Origin: Noviherbaspirillum sp. L7-7A
GTDB lineage: Bacteria > Pseudomonadota > Gammaproteobacteria > Burkholderiales > Burkholderiaceae_D
Length of the DNA: 64,000 bases
NCBI RefSeq assembly: GCF_019052805.1
Contig: NZ_JAHQRJ010000001.1
Location: 806,001-870,000 of the forward strand
Direction of reading: 5' to 3'
A program made the position numbers and the translations under genes. Within the stretch, counting starts at the first letter, position 1. Every line of letters begins with the position of its first letter. Shown here one piece after another: positions 39,426 to 50,810 of the stretch. The notes beneath the pieces are model-generated. The model was given only the letters and a program-made list of their open reading frames with translations, did no database searches and had not been told where the DNA came from.

Positions 39426-39836
39426 ATGTCAGAAGCCGCAAAAAAAAGCCGGCCGCAGTTCAGCAATATCCACGTCACGCAGCTGATGCACTACCGCCTG
39501 CCATTGGCCGGCGTGGTATCCATCCTGCATCGCATCAGCGGCGCGCTGATGTTCCTGCTGTTGCCCTTCGTGCTCTACCTGCTCGAACGCAGCATCACCT
39601 CTGAAATCTCGTTCGACTACCTGCGCGGCTTTGCCTCGCAGTGGTATATCAAGCTGATCATCCTGGCGCTGTCCTGGGCCTACCTGCACCACTTCGCCGC
39701 CGGCATCCGCCACCTGTTCATGGACATGCACATGGGCCTGAGCAAGGAAGGCTCGCGCTACTCGGCCGCCAGCGTGCTGGCCATCAGCCTGTTCCTGACC
39801 CTCGTAGTCGCCCTGAAACTGTTCGGAGCTTTCTGA
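39426..39836 (+). CDS. sdhC: Succinate dehydrogenase cytochrome b556 subunit
   Basis: Membrane anchor of respiratory complex II, 136 residues with three helices. LAGVVSILHRISGALMFLLL and the haem-binding HHFAAGIRHLFMDMH identify SdhC. An AGAAGAGG ribosome site is before the ATG. First gene of the sdhCDAB-sdhE operon; sdhD begins 4 bp after its stop. Confidence 0.96.
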   Translation: MSEAAKKSRPQFSNIHVTQLMHYRLPLAGVVSILHRISGALMFLLLPFVLYLLERSITSEISFDYLRGFASQWYIKLIILALSWAYLHHFAAGIRHLFMDMHMGLSKEGSRYSAASVLAISLFLTLVVALKLFGAF

Positions 39837-39840
39837 CACC

Positions 39841-40212
39841 ATGGCCCTCAAGCACAACAACATCGGCTCCAAGCGCCTCGTCGTCGGCGCCCACTATGGC
39901 TTTCGCGACTGGCTGGCCCAGCGCATCACCGCCATCGTCATGGCCCTCTATACCGTCATCATCCTGGCGACCTTCCTCACAGGCAGCAATTTCAGCTATG
40001 AAGGCTGGGCCGGCATGTTCGCCCGCCAGTGGTTCAAGATCGCCACCTTCGTCACCCTGCTCGTGATGTTCTATCACGTCTGGGTCGGTATGCGCGACAT
40101 CTGGATGGACTATGTCAAGCCCGTCGTCGCCCGCCTCTTGCTGCAAAGTGCCACCATCGTGTGGTTGATCGGTTGCGCCGGCTATGCGGCGCAGATTCTC
40201 TGGAGAGTGTAA
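39841..40212 (+). CDS. sdhD: Succinate dehydrogenase membrane anchor subunit
   Basis: Second membrane anchor of complex II, 123 residues with three helices. GAHYGFRDWLAQRITAIVM and the conserved FYHVWVGMRDIWMDYV are diagnostic of SdhD; these residues help form the quinone site with SdhC. It is 4 bp from sdhC and 2 bp from sdhA. Confidence 0.95.
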   Translation: MALKHNNIGSKRLVVGAHYGFRDWLAQRITAIVMALYTVIILATFLTGSNFSYEGWAGMFARQWFKIATFVTLLVMFYHVWVGMRDIWMDYVKPVVARLLLQSATIVWLIGCAGYAAQILWRV

Positions 40213-40214
40213 TC

Positions 40215-41993
<1,779 letters not shown>

Positions 41994-42015
41994 ACGCCTA
42001 CAGAGAACACAGACC

Positions 42016-42726
42016 ATGCCACGCACAGTCAAATTCAAGATATACCGCTACGATCCGGACAAGGATGCCAAGCCCTACATGCAGGACCTGACGGTCGAGC
42101 TGAAGGACACCGACAAGATGCTGCTGGACGCACTGCAGCGCATCAAGGCCGATGTGGACGATTCGCTGGCGCTGCGCCGCTCCTGCCGCGAAGGCGTGTG
42201 CGGCTCGGACGCGATGAACATCAACGGCAAGAACGGCCTGGCCTGCACCACCAACTTGAACGAGCTGAGCCAGCCGATCGTGCTGCGTCCGCTGCCGGGC
42301 TTGCCGGTGATCCGCGACCTGATCGTGGACATGACCAACTTCTTCAAGCAGTACCACTCGATCAAGCCGTTCCTGATCAACAACACGATCCCGCCGGAGA
42401 AGGAGCGCCTGCAGTATCCGGCCGAGCGCGAGGAACTGGACGGGCTGTACGAGTGCATCCTGTGCGCCTGCTGCTCGACGTCGTGCCCGTCGTTCTGGTG
42501 GAACCCGGACAAGTTCGTTGGTCCGGCAGGTCTCTTGCAAGCCTACCGCTTCATCGCCGACAGCCGCGACGAAGCCACCGGCGAGCGCCTGGACAACCTG
42601 GAAGATCCGTACCGCCTGTTCCGCTGCCACTCGATCATGAACTGCGTCGACGTCTGCCCCAAGGGCCTGAGCCCGAATGCAGCCATCGGCAAGATCAAGG
42701 AGCTGCTGGTCCGCCGCGCGGTGTAA
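42016..42726 (+). CDS. sdhB: Succinate dehydrogenase iron-sulfur subunit
   Basis: Electron-transfer subunit of complex II, 236 residues. The [2Fe-2S] ligands lie in SCREGVCGSDAMNINGKNGL, and the [4Fe-4S] and [3Fe-4S] ligands in CILCACCSTSCPSFWW and CHSIMNCVDVCPKG. It starts 22 bp after sdhA and is followed by a spacer holding an 11-bp hairpin. Confidence 0.97.
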   Translation: MPRTVKFKIYRYDPDKDAKPYMQDLTVELKDTDKMLLDALQRIKADVDDSLALRRSCREGVCGSDAMNINGKNGLACTTNLNELSQPIVLRPLPGLPVIRDLIVDMTNFFKQYHSIKPFLINNTIPPEKERLQYPAEREELDGLYECILCACCSTSCPSFWWNPDKFVGPAGLLQAYRFIADSRDEATGERLDNLEDPYRLFRCHSIMNCVDVCPKGLSPNAAIGKIKELLVRRAV

Positions 42727-42752
42727 GCCGAGTCGGGGCGATCATGCCCCAT

Positions 42753-42785
42753 CCCGATGCGCTGCCAGCGCTTGAGCGCATCGGG
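42753..42785 (+). other. Hairpin in the sdhB-sdhE spacer
   Basis: Perfect 11-base stem CCCGATGCGCT (42753-42763) with AGCGCATCGGG (42775-42785), 26 bp past sdhB. No T tract follows, so it more likely stabilises the upstream mRNA or lowers sdhE/gltA expression than terminates fully. Confidence 0.6.
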
Positions 42786-42805
42786 TCGATTGAGTGAAGA
42801 ATCCC

Positions 42806-43075
42806 ATGTCTGCCAACCATCAAAGCGATCCCGCCAACAGAGCACGACTGCGCTGGCGCAGCCGGCGCGGCCTGCTGGAAAATGACATCCTGCTGACGCG
42901 TTTTCTGGACGCCAACGAGGAATCGATGACCGACGAGGAAGTCGACGCCTATACCCGCCTGATGGACCTGACCGACAACGATCTGATGGATCTGCTGCTG
43001 GCCCGCAAGGAGCCCAGCGGCGAAATCGACCTGCCGCATGTGCACGCGCTGCTTGCACGCCTGCGCAAGGCTTGA
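42806..43075 (+). CDS. sdhE: FAD assembly factor SdhE
   Basis: Small soluble protein (89 residues) that helps covalent FAD attachment to SdhA. The RRGLLENDILLTRFLD stretch contains the RGxxE motif required for activity, and EEVDAYTRLMDLTDNDLMD is also conserved. Placement right after sdhB fits. The frame opens with GTG 42794; I use ATG 42806, since no good ribosome site decides the matter. Confidence 0.94.
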   Translation: MSANHQSDPANRARLRWRSRRGLLENDILLTRFLDANEESMTDEEVDAYTRLMDLTDNDLMDLLLARKEPSGEIDLPHVHALLARLRKA

Positions 43076-43152
43076 TTCTGATTCATCGGCCTTGCGGGCT
43101 TTTGTACTAGCATCATTCCCCATCGATAAACCGCTCAACAGAAGGAAGAGCC

Positions 43153-44457
43153 ATGACCCAATCTGACAACAAAGCCACCCTGTCTTTTTCCGACGGGTCA
43201 CCCTCGCTGGAATTCCCGATCTACAAGGGCACCATCGGACCGGACGTCATCGACATCCGCAAGCTCTATGGCTCCACCGGCAGCTTTACCTATGATCCGG
43301 GCTTCATGTCGACTGCTTCCTGCAATTCGTCGATCACCTATATCGATGGCGACAAGGGCGAGCTGCTGTACCGCGGTTACCCGATCGAGCAGCTGGCCGT
43401 GAACTGCGACTTCCTGGAATCCTGCTATCTGCTGCTCAACGGCGAACTGCCGAACGCAACCCAGAAGAAGACCTTCGTCGACACCGTGACCAAGCACACC
43501 ATGGTGCACGAGCAGATGCAGTTTTTCTTCCGCGGTTTCCGTCGCGACGCGCATCCGATGTCGGTGCTGGTTGGCACGGTCGGCGCGCTGGCGTCGTTCT
43601 ACCATGACTCGCTGGACATCAACGACCCGCACCACCGCGAAGTCTCGGCGATCCGGCTGATCGCCAAGATGCCGACGCTGGTCGCAATGGCCTACAAGTA
43701 CTCGGTCGGCCAGCCTTTCGTGTATCCGCGCAACGACCTGTCCTACAGCGCCAACTTCATGCACATGATGTTCTCCACGCCTTGCGAGGAGTACAAGGTC
43801 AACGACGTGCTGGTGCGCGCGCTGGACCGCATCCTGATCCTGCATGCGGACCACGAGCAGAACGCATCGACCTCCACCGTGCGTTTGTCCGGTTCGTCGG
43901 GCGCCAATCCGTTCGCCTGTATCGCAGCCGGCATCGCCTGCCTGTGGGGCCCGGCGCACGGCGGCGCCAACGAGGCAGCGCTCAACATGCTCAAGGAAAT
44001 CGGCTCGGTCGATAAGATCGGCGAATTCGTCAAGCAGGTAAAGGACAAGAACTCGGGCGTGAAGCTGATGGGCTTCGGTCACCGCGTCTACAAGAACTAC
44101 GATCCGCGCGCCAAGCTGATGCGCGAAACCTGCCACGAAGTGCTGGCCGAGCTGGGCCTGGAAAACGACCCGCTGTTCAAGCTGGCGATGGCGCTGGAAA
44201 AGGTCGCCCTGGAAGACGAATACTTCGTCTCGCGCAAGCTGTATCCGAACGTCGACTTCTACTCCGGCATCGTGCAGTCGGCGCTGGGCATCCCGGTATC
44301 GCTGTTCACCGGTATCTTCGCGATGGCCCGTACCGTGGGCTGGATCGCCCAGTGGAACGAGATGATCTCCGATCCGGAACAGAAGATCGGCCGTCCGCGC
44401 CAGCTGTATGTCGGCGCCACCCGCCGCGACGTGCCGACGATGGACAAGCGCGCTTAA
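43153..44457 (+). CDS. gltA: Citrate synthase
   Basis: First TCA enzyme, joining acetyl-CoA and oxaloacetate. The 434-residue protein is the long, NADH-sensitive type: an N-terminal beta domain (about 1-60), catalytic His residues in [15 protein letters not shown] and [15 protein letters not shown], and the catalytic Asp in [25 protein letters not shown] precedes the ATG. It closes the sdh-gltA gene series with a strong terminator. Confidence 0.98.
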   Translation: MTQSDNKATLSFSDGSPSLEFPIYKGTIGPDVIDIRKLYGSTGSFTYDPGFMSTASCNSSITYIDGDKGELLYRGYPIEQLAVNCDFLESCYLLLNGELPNATQKKTFVDTVTKHTMVHEQMQFFFRGFRRDAHPMSVLVGTVGALASFYHDSLDINDPHHREVSAIRLIAKMPTLVAMAYKYSVGQPFVYPRNDLSYSANFMHMMFSTPCEEYKVNDVLVRALDRILILHADHEQNASTSTVRLSGSSGANPFACIAAGIACLWGPAHGGANEAALNMLKEIGSVDKIGEFVKQVKDKNSGVKLMGFGHRVYKNYDPRAKLMRETCHEVLAELGLENDPLFKLAMALEKVALEDEYFVSRKLYPNVDFYSGIVQSALGIPVSLFTGIFAMARTVGWIAQWNEMISDPEQKIGRPRQLYVGATRRDVPTMDKRA

Positions 44458-44502
44458 GCACGCCAGCAAGCATGCTGCCTGGTCCGTCCGGACCGGCGCC
44501 AC

Positions 44503-44537
44503 AAAACCCCGGCTGCCCGCAAGCCGGGGTTTTTTTA
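44503..44537 (+). terminator. Terminator of gltA
   Basis: Ten-base stem AACCCCGGCT (44505-44514) with AGCCGGGGTT (44522-44531), followed by TTTTTT. The TAA stop of the convergent GntR gene (44535-44537) sits inside the T tract, and on the minus strand the hairpin is followed by TTTTG, so it may serve both directions. Confidence 0.92.
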
Positions 44538-45242
44538 TGGGATCGTCGCAGCTGCGGCGCTTCCGGACGTGTTCAAACCCTGCCACAGCCGCGTCGCTGC
44601 CTCGTGCGCCGACAGCAGATGGGAGCGCATTTCCCGGTAAGCCATCGCGGCATCATGGGCGAGGATGGCTTCGACGATCGATGAATGTTCCTCGAAGGAG
44701 GCGCGCATGCGGCGCATATCGCGAAACTGGGTGCGCCGGTAGGGCGCGGCACGACTGCGCAACAGGGCCGCCATCTCGGACAGTACCGGATTGCCGGCGC
44801 CGCGGATGATGGTTGCATGCAGTTCGCGGTTGATGGCGTCGTAACGGGTAATGTCGCCGTCGCGCATGGCTTCGCGCGCGCTGCCGTGCAGCGCGCGCAG
44901 GTCGGCATGGTCGACTGCGCTCATGCGCAGTGCGGCGTGGCGGGCACAGGCTGCTTCCAGTTCACCGATGGCCTCGAACATCTGCGCCAGCTGATTGGCG
45001 CCGAGCCCGGCGACCACTGCGCCCCGGTTCGGGCGATAGGTTGCCAGTCCGATCGCGGCAAGCTGCTTCAATGCTTCACGCACTGGCGTGCGCGACACGC
45101 AGAACATGGCAGCCAGAGTCGTTTCATCGAGCCGGGAGTTCGGTGGGAAGCGGCCCAGCACGATGCCGTCGGCAATCTCACGGCATACTTCGTCCGCCAG
45201 GCCGCCGCGTGGGCGCGAAGGCAACGCAGCCACCGGCTTCAT
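44535..45242 (-). CDS. GntR-family regulator, FadR/FCD subfamily
   Basis: A 235-residue regulator: winged helix (about 15-80, with TTLAAMFCVSRTPVREALKQ) followed by an FCD all-helical effector domain (about 90-225) with metal-binding-type His residues (RELHATIIRGAG, SSFEEHSSI-like). ATG 45242 overlaps the stop of the ABC ATPase gene as ATGA; the TTG at 45278 is not needed. As the last gene of the importer operon it likely controls uptake of the imported compound. Confidence 0.9.
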   Translation of the reverse strand: MKPVAALPSRPRGGLADEVCREIADGIVLGRFPPNSRLDETTLAAMFCVSRTPVREALKQLAAIGLATYRPNRGAVVAGLGANQLAQMFEAIGELEAACARHAALRMSAVDHADLRALHGSAREAMRDGDITRYDAINRELHATIIRGAGNPVLSEMAALLRSRAAPYRRTQFRDMRRMRASFEEHSSIVEAILAHDAAMAYREMRSHLLSAHEAATRLWQGLNTSGSAAAATIP

Positions 45243-46219
45243 CCCGCCCCGGCCATCCGCTGCACCGGATGCCAGCAAGCCAGGCGCGTGGCGCCGCTGC
45301 CGTCCACCGGTGGCGCTTCGCTGCGGCAGCGGCTGGCGACGTTGCCGCAGCGCGCAGCGAAGCTGCAGCCCGCGGGCAATTGCGACAGATCCGGCGGCGA
45401 GCCGGGCACCGCGGCAAGGGGGCGGCCCCGGTCGGCGCCGCTGACCGTGGCCGCCAGCAGGCCGGCAGTGTAGGGATGACGCGGGCGTTGCACGATGTCG
45501 CCGGCAGCGCCTTCCTCAGCGATGCGACCGCCGTACATCACCGCGATCCGGTCCGCGACCTCGACTGCGGCGCCAATGTCATGCGTTACGAAGATCATGG
45601 ACATTCCGGTCTCGCGCTGGAGCTCGCGCAGCAGCAGCAGGATCTGGATCTGCACCGTCGCATCGAGCGCGGTGGTTGGTTCATCCGCCAGCAGCAGGCT
45701 GGGCTTGCAAGCCAGTGCCAGGGCAATCATGGCGCGCTGGCGCATGCCGCCCGACAGTTCGTGCGGATAGGCGTCAAAGCGGCGCCGCGCCTGCGGTATC
45801 TGCACCCGTTCCAGCATGTGCAGCGCTTCGGCCCGGGCGTCGGCGTGAGCGATGGCGGCATGCGCCCGTAGGCATTCGGTGATCTGCTGGCCTATGGTGT
45901 AGACCGGATCGAATGCCAGGCCAGGCTCCTGGAACACCATGGACACCGTTTTGCCGCGGTAGCTGTCCAGGGCCTTGCCGCGCAGCGCCAGCACGTCCTG
46001 TTCGCCGACCCGTATGCCGCCGCCTATGCGGGTAGTGGCCTGCGGATGGAGGCGCAGGAGGGTGCGCAGCGTTACGCTCTTGCCGGAGCCGGACTCGCCG
46101 AGCAGCGCCAGTACTTCGCCAGGCATGAGATCGAGGCTGATGCCATTCAGGGCGCTGGCTTTGCGCGCTCCGTTGAACGTCACGTGAAGGTCGCGTATCG
46201 ACAGCAGCGGCGCGGTCAT
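45239..46219 (-). CDS. Peptide/opine-type ABC transporter ATPase (DppD/OppD-like)
   Basis: A 326-residue ATP-binding protein with Walker [12 protein letters not shown] loop, signature [16 protein letters not shown] and Walker [13 protein letters not shown]. The C-terminal Cys-containing extension (GCSFAARCG ... ) is the oligopeptide/dipeptide transporter C-terminal region that can hold an Fe-S cluster. Overlaps the preceding ATPase gene at 46216-46219 (ATGA). Confidence 0.94.
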   Translation of the reverse strand: MTAPLLSIRDLHVTFNGARKASALNGISLDLMPGEVLALLGESGSGKSVTLRTLLRLHPQATTRIGGGIRVGEQDVLALRGKALDSYRGKTVSMVFQEPGLAFDPVYTIGQQITECLRAHAAIAHADARAEALHMLERVQIPQARRRFDAYPHELSGGMRQRAMIALALACKPSLLLADEPTTALDATVQIQILLLLRELQRETGMSMIFVTHDIGAAVEVADRIAVMYGGRIAEEGAAGDIVQRPRHPYTAGLLAATVSGADRGRPLAAVPGSPPDLSQLPAGCSFAARCGNVASRCRSEAPPVDGSGATRLACWHPVQRMAGAG

Positions 46220-47277
46220 GCCATCACCTCGCTGGATGCCAGGGTATGGCCCGAGCCGGCATCCTGCATGTGGCAGGCCACCCAGTGTCCATTGCCGGGT
46301 ACCGTTTCCAGCAGCACCGGCGCCCGCGCCGCGCAGACCGGCTGCGCCGAAGGACAGCGATCACGGAAGCGGCAGCCGGATGGCGGGTTGATCGGATTGG
46401 GCGGATCGCCGCTCAGCGGCGAACGCTCGGTGCGGCGGGACGGGTCCATCGACGGCACGGCCGACAGCAGAGCCCGCGTGTAGGGATGCGCGGCGCGGCC
46501 GTAGATATGTTCCACCGGCCCTGTCTCAACCACCTGTCCGAGATACATCACCATGACGTCATCGCTCAGGTAATGCACCACATGCAGGTCGTGCGAGATG
46601 AAGAGGTAGGTCAGGCCACGCTCGGCCTTGAGTTCCTGCAGCAGGTTCAACACCTGCGCCTGTACCGACTTGTCCAATGCGGCGACCGCTTCATCGAGGA
46701 TCAATAGCCGCGGGTCGAAGGCCAGCGCGCGGGCAATATTGACGCGCTGCCGCTGGCCGCCCGAGAGCTCATGCGGATAGCGGCTGGCGAACTGGTCCGG
46801 CTCAAGGCCGACGCGCGCCAGCAGCATGCGTGCCCGCTGGCCCGCATCAGCGGCGCTGACGCCATGCGCGCGGGGACCGAATGCAATGGTTTCAGCGACC
46901 GTCAGGCGCGGATTGAGCGAAGCGAAGGAATCCTGGAATACCATCTGCAGGTTGCGGCGAAAGGTCTTCAGGGCGATGCCGCCGAATTCGCCGACGCCTT
47001 CGCCGTCGAAGACCATGCTGCCGCTATCGGCCTCGACCAGCCGGGCGATCAGCCGCGCGGCCGTCGATTTGCCGCAGCCGGATTCGCCGACGATACCCAG
47101 GGTCCTGCCCTTGGCCACCGTGAAGCTTACGCCATCAACCGCATGCACAAATTTCTTGTCGCGCTCGAACGGATGGCCGCGTACCGGGAAACGCTTCTTC
47201 AGGTCGCGCACCATCAACAAGGGCTGCGCCGGGCCGCCAAGGTCGGGCGCTGGCAAGGAGGAAGGGATGGTGTTCAT
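46216..47277 (-). CDS. Peptide-type ABC transporter ATPase (DppF/OppF-like)
   Basis: Second ATPase of the importer, 353 residues: Walker A GESGCGKSTAARL, signature ELSGGQRQRVNIARAL, Walker B LLILDEAVAALD, and the C-terminal extension GCRFRDRCPSAQPVC. The Walker B reads DEAVAALD where DEPTSALD is usual. The frame opens at 47421, but ATG 47277 overlaps the upstream permease gene as ATGA. Confidence 0.94.
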   Translation of the reverse strand: MNTIPSSLPAPDLGGPAQPLLMVRDLKKRFPVRGHPFERDKKFVHAVDGVSFTVAKGRTLGIVGESGCGKSTAARLIARLVEADSGSMVFDGEGVGEFGGIALKTFRRNLQMVFQDSFASLNPRLTVAETIAFGPRAHGVSAADAGQRARMLLARVGLEPDQFASRYPHELSGGQRQRVNIARALAFDPRLLILDEAVAALDKSVQAQVLNLLQELKAERGLTYLFISHDLHVVHYLSDDVMVMYLGQVVETGPVEHIYGRAAHPYTRALLSAVPSMDPSRRTERSPLSGDPPNPINPPSGCRFRDRCPSAQPVCAARAPVLLETVPGNGHWVACHMQDAGSGHTLASSEVMA

Positions 47278-48158
47278 TTGCGGATATCCATAGCCGAACG
47301 CAGGCCGTCGGCCAGCAGGTTGAAGGCAAACGAGGTCACGAAAATCATTGCGCCGGGAAGGGCGGCCACCAGTGGGTTGCTGTAGATCGCGGACCGCAGC
47401 GTATTGAGCATCAAGCCCCACTCCGGCTCGGGCGGCTTGACGCCCAGGCCCAGGAAGGACAGCCCCGAACCAAGAATCATCGATACGCTCAGCAGGCCGG
47501 TGGCATAGACGAACACCGGCCCCAGCACGTTGCCCAGCACATGCACCCGGATGATGGTGAAAGCGCCGGCGCCGCTCATGCGCGCGGCTTCGATGTAATC
47601 GAGCCTGCGCACCTGGGTAGTGACGCTCTCCGCCACGCGCACCACCTGCGGCACGAATACCAGGGTCAGGGCGATCAGGCTGTTGCTCATGCCCGGTCCC
47701 AACGCACCGGCAATGGCAACCGCGAGCAGCACCGAGGGAAAGGCATAGAACACATCCAGCACGCGCATGACCGCCATATTGATGCGTCCGCCAACGTAAC
47801 CGGCGGCGACGCCCACTGTCGTGCCGATCAGGAAGGCCGCCAGAACCGGCACCACGCCCATCAGCAACGACAGGCGGCCGCCATACATGAGCCGGGTCAG
47901 CATGTCCCGGCCAAGTTCATCGGCGCCCAGCAGGTAGCCAGGGCTGCCCACATGCAGCAGGCGGCGCAGCATGCTGGCCTTGTACGGATCGGCGGGTGCC
48001 AGCCACGGCGCGAATAGTGCCGCGGCGATGATGGCCAGCAGCACGAGGCCGCTGACCAGCGCCACCGGTTCGCGCCGCAGCTGGCGGGCCACCAGGCGCC
48101 AGTAGCTGCGGCTGGGCGCAGCGCTTGCAGGCATGGCGCTTTCAAGAATGGCAGACAT
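47274..48158 (-). CDS. Peptide-type ABC transporter permease (DppC/OppC-like)
   Basis: A 294-residue permease with a cytoplasmic N-terminal tail, one helix, then a BPD_transp_1 domain with the EAA loop YIEAARMSGAGAFTIIRVHV. The N-terminal OppC_N region (LVARQLRREPVALVSGLVLL) marks it as the DppC type. It forms the pore with the DppB-like permease encoded 12 bp upstream. Confidence 0.94.
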   Translation of the reverse strand: MSAILESAMPASAAPSRSYWRLVARQLRREPVALVSGLVLLAIIAAALFAPWLAPADPYKASMLRRLLHVGSPGYLLGADELGRDMLTRLMYGGRLSLLMGVVPVLAAFLIGTTVGVAAGYVGGRINMAVMRVLDVFYAFPSVLLAVAIAGALGPGMSNSLIALTLVFVPQVVRVAESVTTQVRRLDYIEAARMSGAGAFTIIRVHVLGNVLGPVFVYATGLLSVSMILGSGLSFLGLGVKPPEPEWGLMLNTLRSAIYSNPLVAALPGAMIFVTSFAFNLLADGLRSAMDIRK

Positions 48159-48170
48159 CGTTGTCCTTTT

Positions 48171-49124
48171 TCAGTTGCGGCCCATGCGCGGGTCGAGCAG
48201 GGGTTGCAGGATGTCGACGATCAGGTTGAGCGCGACGAAGAACATGCACAGCACCAGGATGGTTCCCTGCAGCAGCGGAATGTCGCGCTGGAAGATCGCG
48301 GTATTGAGCAGGAAGCCGGTGCCGGGCCAGGCAAACACGGTTTCGACCAGGATCGAGCCGCCCATCAGGTAACCGATCTGCAGGCCGGCCACCGCCAGCA
48401 CGGTAGGCGCGACATTCTTGGCAACGTGGCGGAATATGCGGCGGCCACCCAGGCCGCGTGCCCGCAGCGACACAACGAATTCCTGCTGCAGCATGTCGGC
48501 CACCAGAGCGCGCACGGTGCGGGTGACGATGCCCATCGGGATCACCGACAGCGTCAGTGCCGGCAGCACCAGGTGACGCAGATGCGCGATGTCCCAGGCC
48601 CAGTCGCTTGAGCCGCCCGGTCCGGCGCCCATCGCAGGCAGCCATGCAAGCCATGTGGAGAAGATGATGGTCAGCACCAGGCCCAGCCAGTAGTGCGGCA
48701 CGCTCACGCCGACGACGGAGAGCAGGGTGGCGACGCGGTCGACCCAGCCGCCATGGCGGTAGCCCGCCAGCGCGCCCAGGACGCAGCCCAGCAGCACGCC
48801 GGCCAGGCCGGCCGCGCCCGCCAGCAGCAGGGTATTGCCGACTGCCTTCATCACTTCGTCGGCAACCGCGCGCCCGGACGCGATCGAGGTGCCGAGGTCG
48901 CCCTGCAGGGCGCGCGCCAGCCACAGGCCGTACTGCACCGGCACCGGCCGGTCCAGGCCATAGGCGCTCTTGAGCGCCTGTATCACTTCCATGGGCGCGT
49001 CGGCCGGCGCGACGGCATTGAGCGGATCGCCGGGCGCCAGGTAGACCAGCATGAATGACAGCAGCGTCACGCCCAGCGCGATAGGTATCGCGTAAAGGCA
49101 GCGTTGGACGATATGAAAAAGCAT
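48171..49124 (-). CDS. Peptide-type ABC transporter permease (DppB/OppB-like)
   Basis: A 317-residue permease with six helices. The start MLFHIVQRCLYAIPIALGVT and FMLVYLAPGDPLNAVAP are typical of DppB, and the EAA loop is FVVSLRARGLGGRRIFRHV. It follows the binding-protein gene by 75 bp and precedes the DppC-like gene by 12 bp. Confidence 0.94.
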   Translation of the reverse strand: MLFHIVQRCLYAIPIALGVTLLSFMLVYLAPGDPLNAVAPADAPMEVIQALKSAYGLDRPVPVQYGLWLARALQGDLGTSIASGRAVADEVMKAVGNTLLLAGAAGLAGVLLGCVLGALAGYRHGGWVDRVATLLSVVGVSVPHYWLGLVLTIIFSTWLAWLPAMGAGPGGSSDWAWDIAHLRHLVLPALTLSVIPMGIVTRTVRALVADMLQQEFVVSLRARGLGGRRIFRHVAKNVAPTVLAVAGLQIGYLMGGSILVETVFAWPGTGFLLNTAIFQRDIPLLQGTILVLCMFFVALNLIVDILQPLLDPRMGRN

Positions 49125-49199
49125 GGCGAATGTGTCCTGATGGTGTGTCGTTGGCGCCAGGCCCGACGCCTGTGGCAGGCCCGACGGACGGCGGCTGGC

Positions 49200-50810
49200 T
49201 TACATCCGGATCGTGGTCAGGTCCTGGAACCAGTGCTGCGCCTGAATGAATTCCTTGACCTTCGGCGATATCACATGCGGATTGACGTCATGCACCACCC
49301 ACAGCATCAGCGCGTCGTCCACCATCGCCTGATGCACCGATGCCAGCAGCGCGTCCTGGCTCTTGGCGTCGAAGCTGATGCGGATCTTGTCGATCGCGGC
49401 ATCCACCTTGGGGTTGGCGTAGCCGCCCCAGTTGACGCCGTTGGGCGCCACATACCGGCTGTCAGCGAAGCGCGTCAGCGCATAGAACGGGTCGGCTGTC
49501 ACATAACCCAGATTGATGGCGGAGATGCCCTTGCCCGCGTTCATGTCCGCCTTGCTGCCGCTGCGCCAATGCAGGTACAGGTTCTCCAGTTCCACCACGT
49601 CGAATTCAAGCTGGATGCCGATCTCGGCAAGGCTTTGCTGGATGAACTCGTTCATCGGCAGCGACAGCATCTGGCCGGTGCCGCCCTGCGCGATGATGAC
49701 CTTGGCCTTGAGCGGCTTGTTGGGACCATAGCCGGCCTGGGCCATCAGCGCGCGCGCCGCCGCCAGGTCGTATTTGAGATCGAAGGAGGGCTTGCCAAAC
49801 CATGGGCTGGTGGCGTCGATCTGCCCCTTGGCTGGCGTTGCCAGGCCGTTCAGCAGCTTGACGATCGCTTCGCGGTCGATCGCCAGGTTGGCGGCCTTGC
49901 GCACCCGGATGTCGGTCCAGGGCGAGCCGGGCTGGGTGCTGAAATGGTAAGGCCAGACATGCGGCGTCACGTTTTTGACCAGCTTGAAGCCGGAACCCTG
50001 GAGTTGCGGCAGCGCGTCCGGCGGCGGTGTCTCGATGATGTCCACCTGGCCATTGAGCAGGGCGTTGGCGCGGGTCAGCGCATCGGGAATCGGCAGCAGC
50101 ACGATGCGGTCTGTCCTGGCCATGCGGTTCTTGTCCCAGTAGCCGGCATTCCTCACCAGTTCGGCACGCTCGCGCGGGACCAGCTTGTCCAGCCTGAACG
50201 GGCCCGTGCCTGAAGGCTGGGCGGCCACCTTGCTCCAGTCGCGGCCCAGCTTTTCCCATTGGGCCGGGCTGGAAATCAGGAACCATGGCAGCTGATAGGG
50301 GAACAATGCGTCCACGTCCTTGGTGGTGATTTCCACGGTGCCGTCGTCCACCTTGCGGTAGCTGGCGATGGACGGGATGCGCGGCCTGACCTGGGCGCTC
50401 TGCTTGGCGTCGAACTGCGGCGCCTTGTCATTGAGGACCTTGTCGAGGTTCCAGACCACCGCCTCCGCGGTGAGGTCGGAGCCATCGTGGAACTTCACGC
50501 CCTTGCGCAGGGAAAACAGCCACTTCTTGTTGTCCTTCGGGTCGACCTTCCATTCGCTAGCCAGTCCGGGCATGAGCTTGCCGGGCCGGCTGCCGACATT
50601 GGCTTCCCAGGCGATCAGCGGGTCATAGATGGTGTGGCCGGTGAACTGGTAGGCGCCGGCGCCGCGGTCTGGCTGGCCGGTGGTCAGCGGGATGTCGGCC
50701 ATCGAAATGCCGTAACGGGCAACGGTTTCGGCATCGGCGCCTGCATGCAGGGCCAGGGCCGCAGGCACCGCAATAAGGCAACGCAGCAGCGCATTGGACA
50801 GAAATTGCAT
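49200..50810 (-). CDS. ABC transporter substrate-binding protein, family 5
   Basis: Periplasmic solute receptor of 536 residues with a signal peptide (cleavage after about residue 27, ADA-E). Family SBP_bac_5 features: KWLFSLRKGVKFHDGSDLTA, GTGPFRLDKLVPRERAEL and YWDKNRMARTDRI. Such proteins bind peptides, glutathione, opines or nickel chelates; the ligand cannot be read here. First gene of a six-gene operon (receptor, two permeases, two ATPases, GntR regulator). Confidence 0.92.
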   Translation of the reverse strand: MQFLSNALLRCLIAVPAALALHAGADAETVARYGISMADIPLTTGQPDRGAGAYQFTGHTIYDPLIAWEANVGSRPGKLMPGLASEWKVDPKDNKKWLFSLRKGVKFHDGSDLTAEAVVWNLDKVLNDKAPQFDAKQSAQVRPRIPSIASYRKVDDGTVEITTKDVDALFPYQLPWFLISSPAQWEKLGRDWSKVAAQPSGTGPFRLDKLVPRERAELVRNAGYWDKNRMARTDRIVLLPIPDALTRANALLNGQVDIIETPPPDALPQLQGSGFKLVKNVTPHVWPYHFSTQPGSPWTDIRVRKAANLAIDREAIVKLLNGLATPAKGQIDATSPWFGKPSFDLKYDLAAARALMAQAGYGPNKPLKAKVIIAQGGTGQMLSLPMNEFIQQSLAEIGIQLEFDVVELENLYLHWRSGSKADMNAGKGISAINLGYVTADPFYALTRFADSRYVAPNGVNWGGYANPKVDAAIDKIRISFDAKSQDALLASVHQAMVDDALMLWVVHDVNPHVISPKVKEFIQAQHWFQDLTTIRM

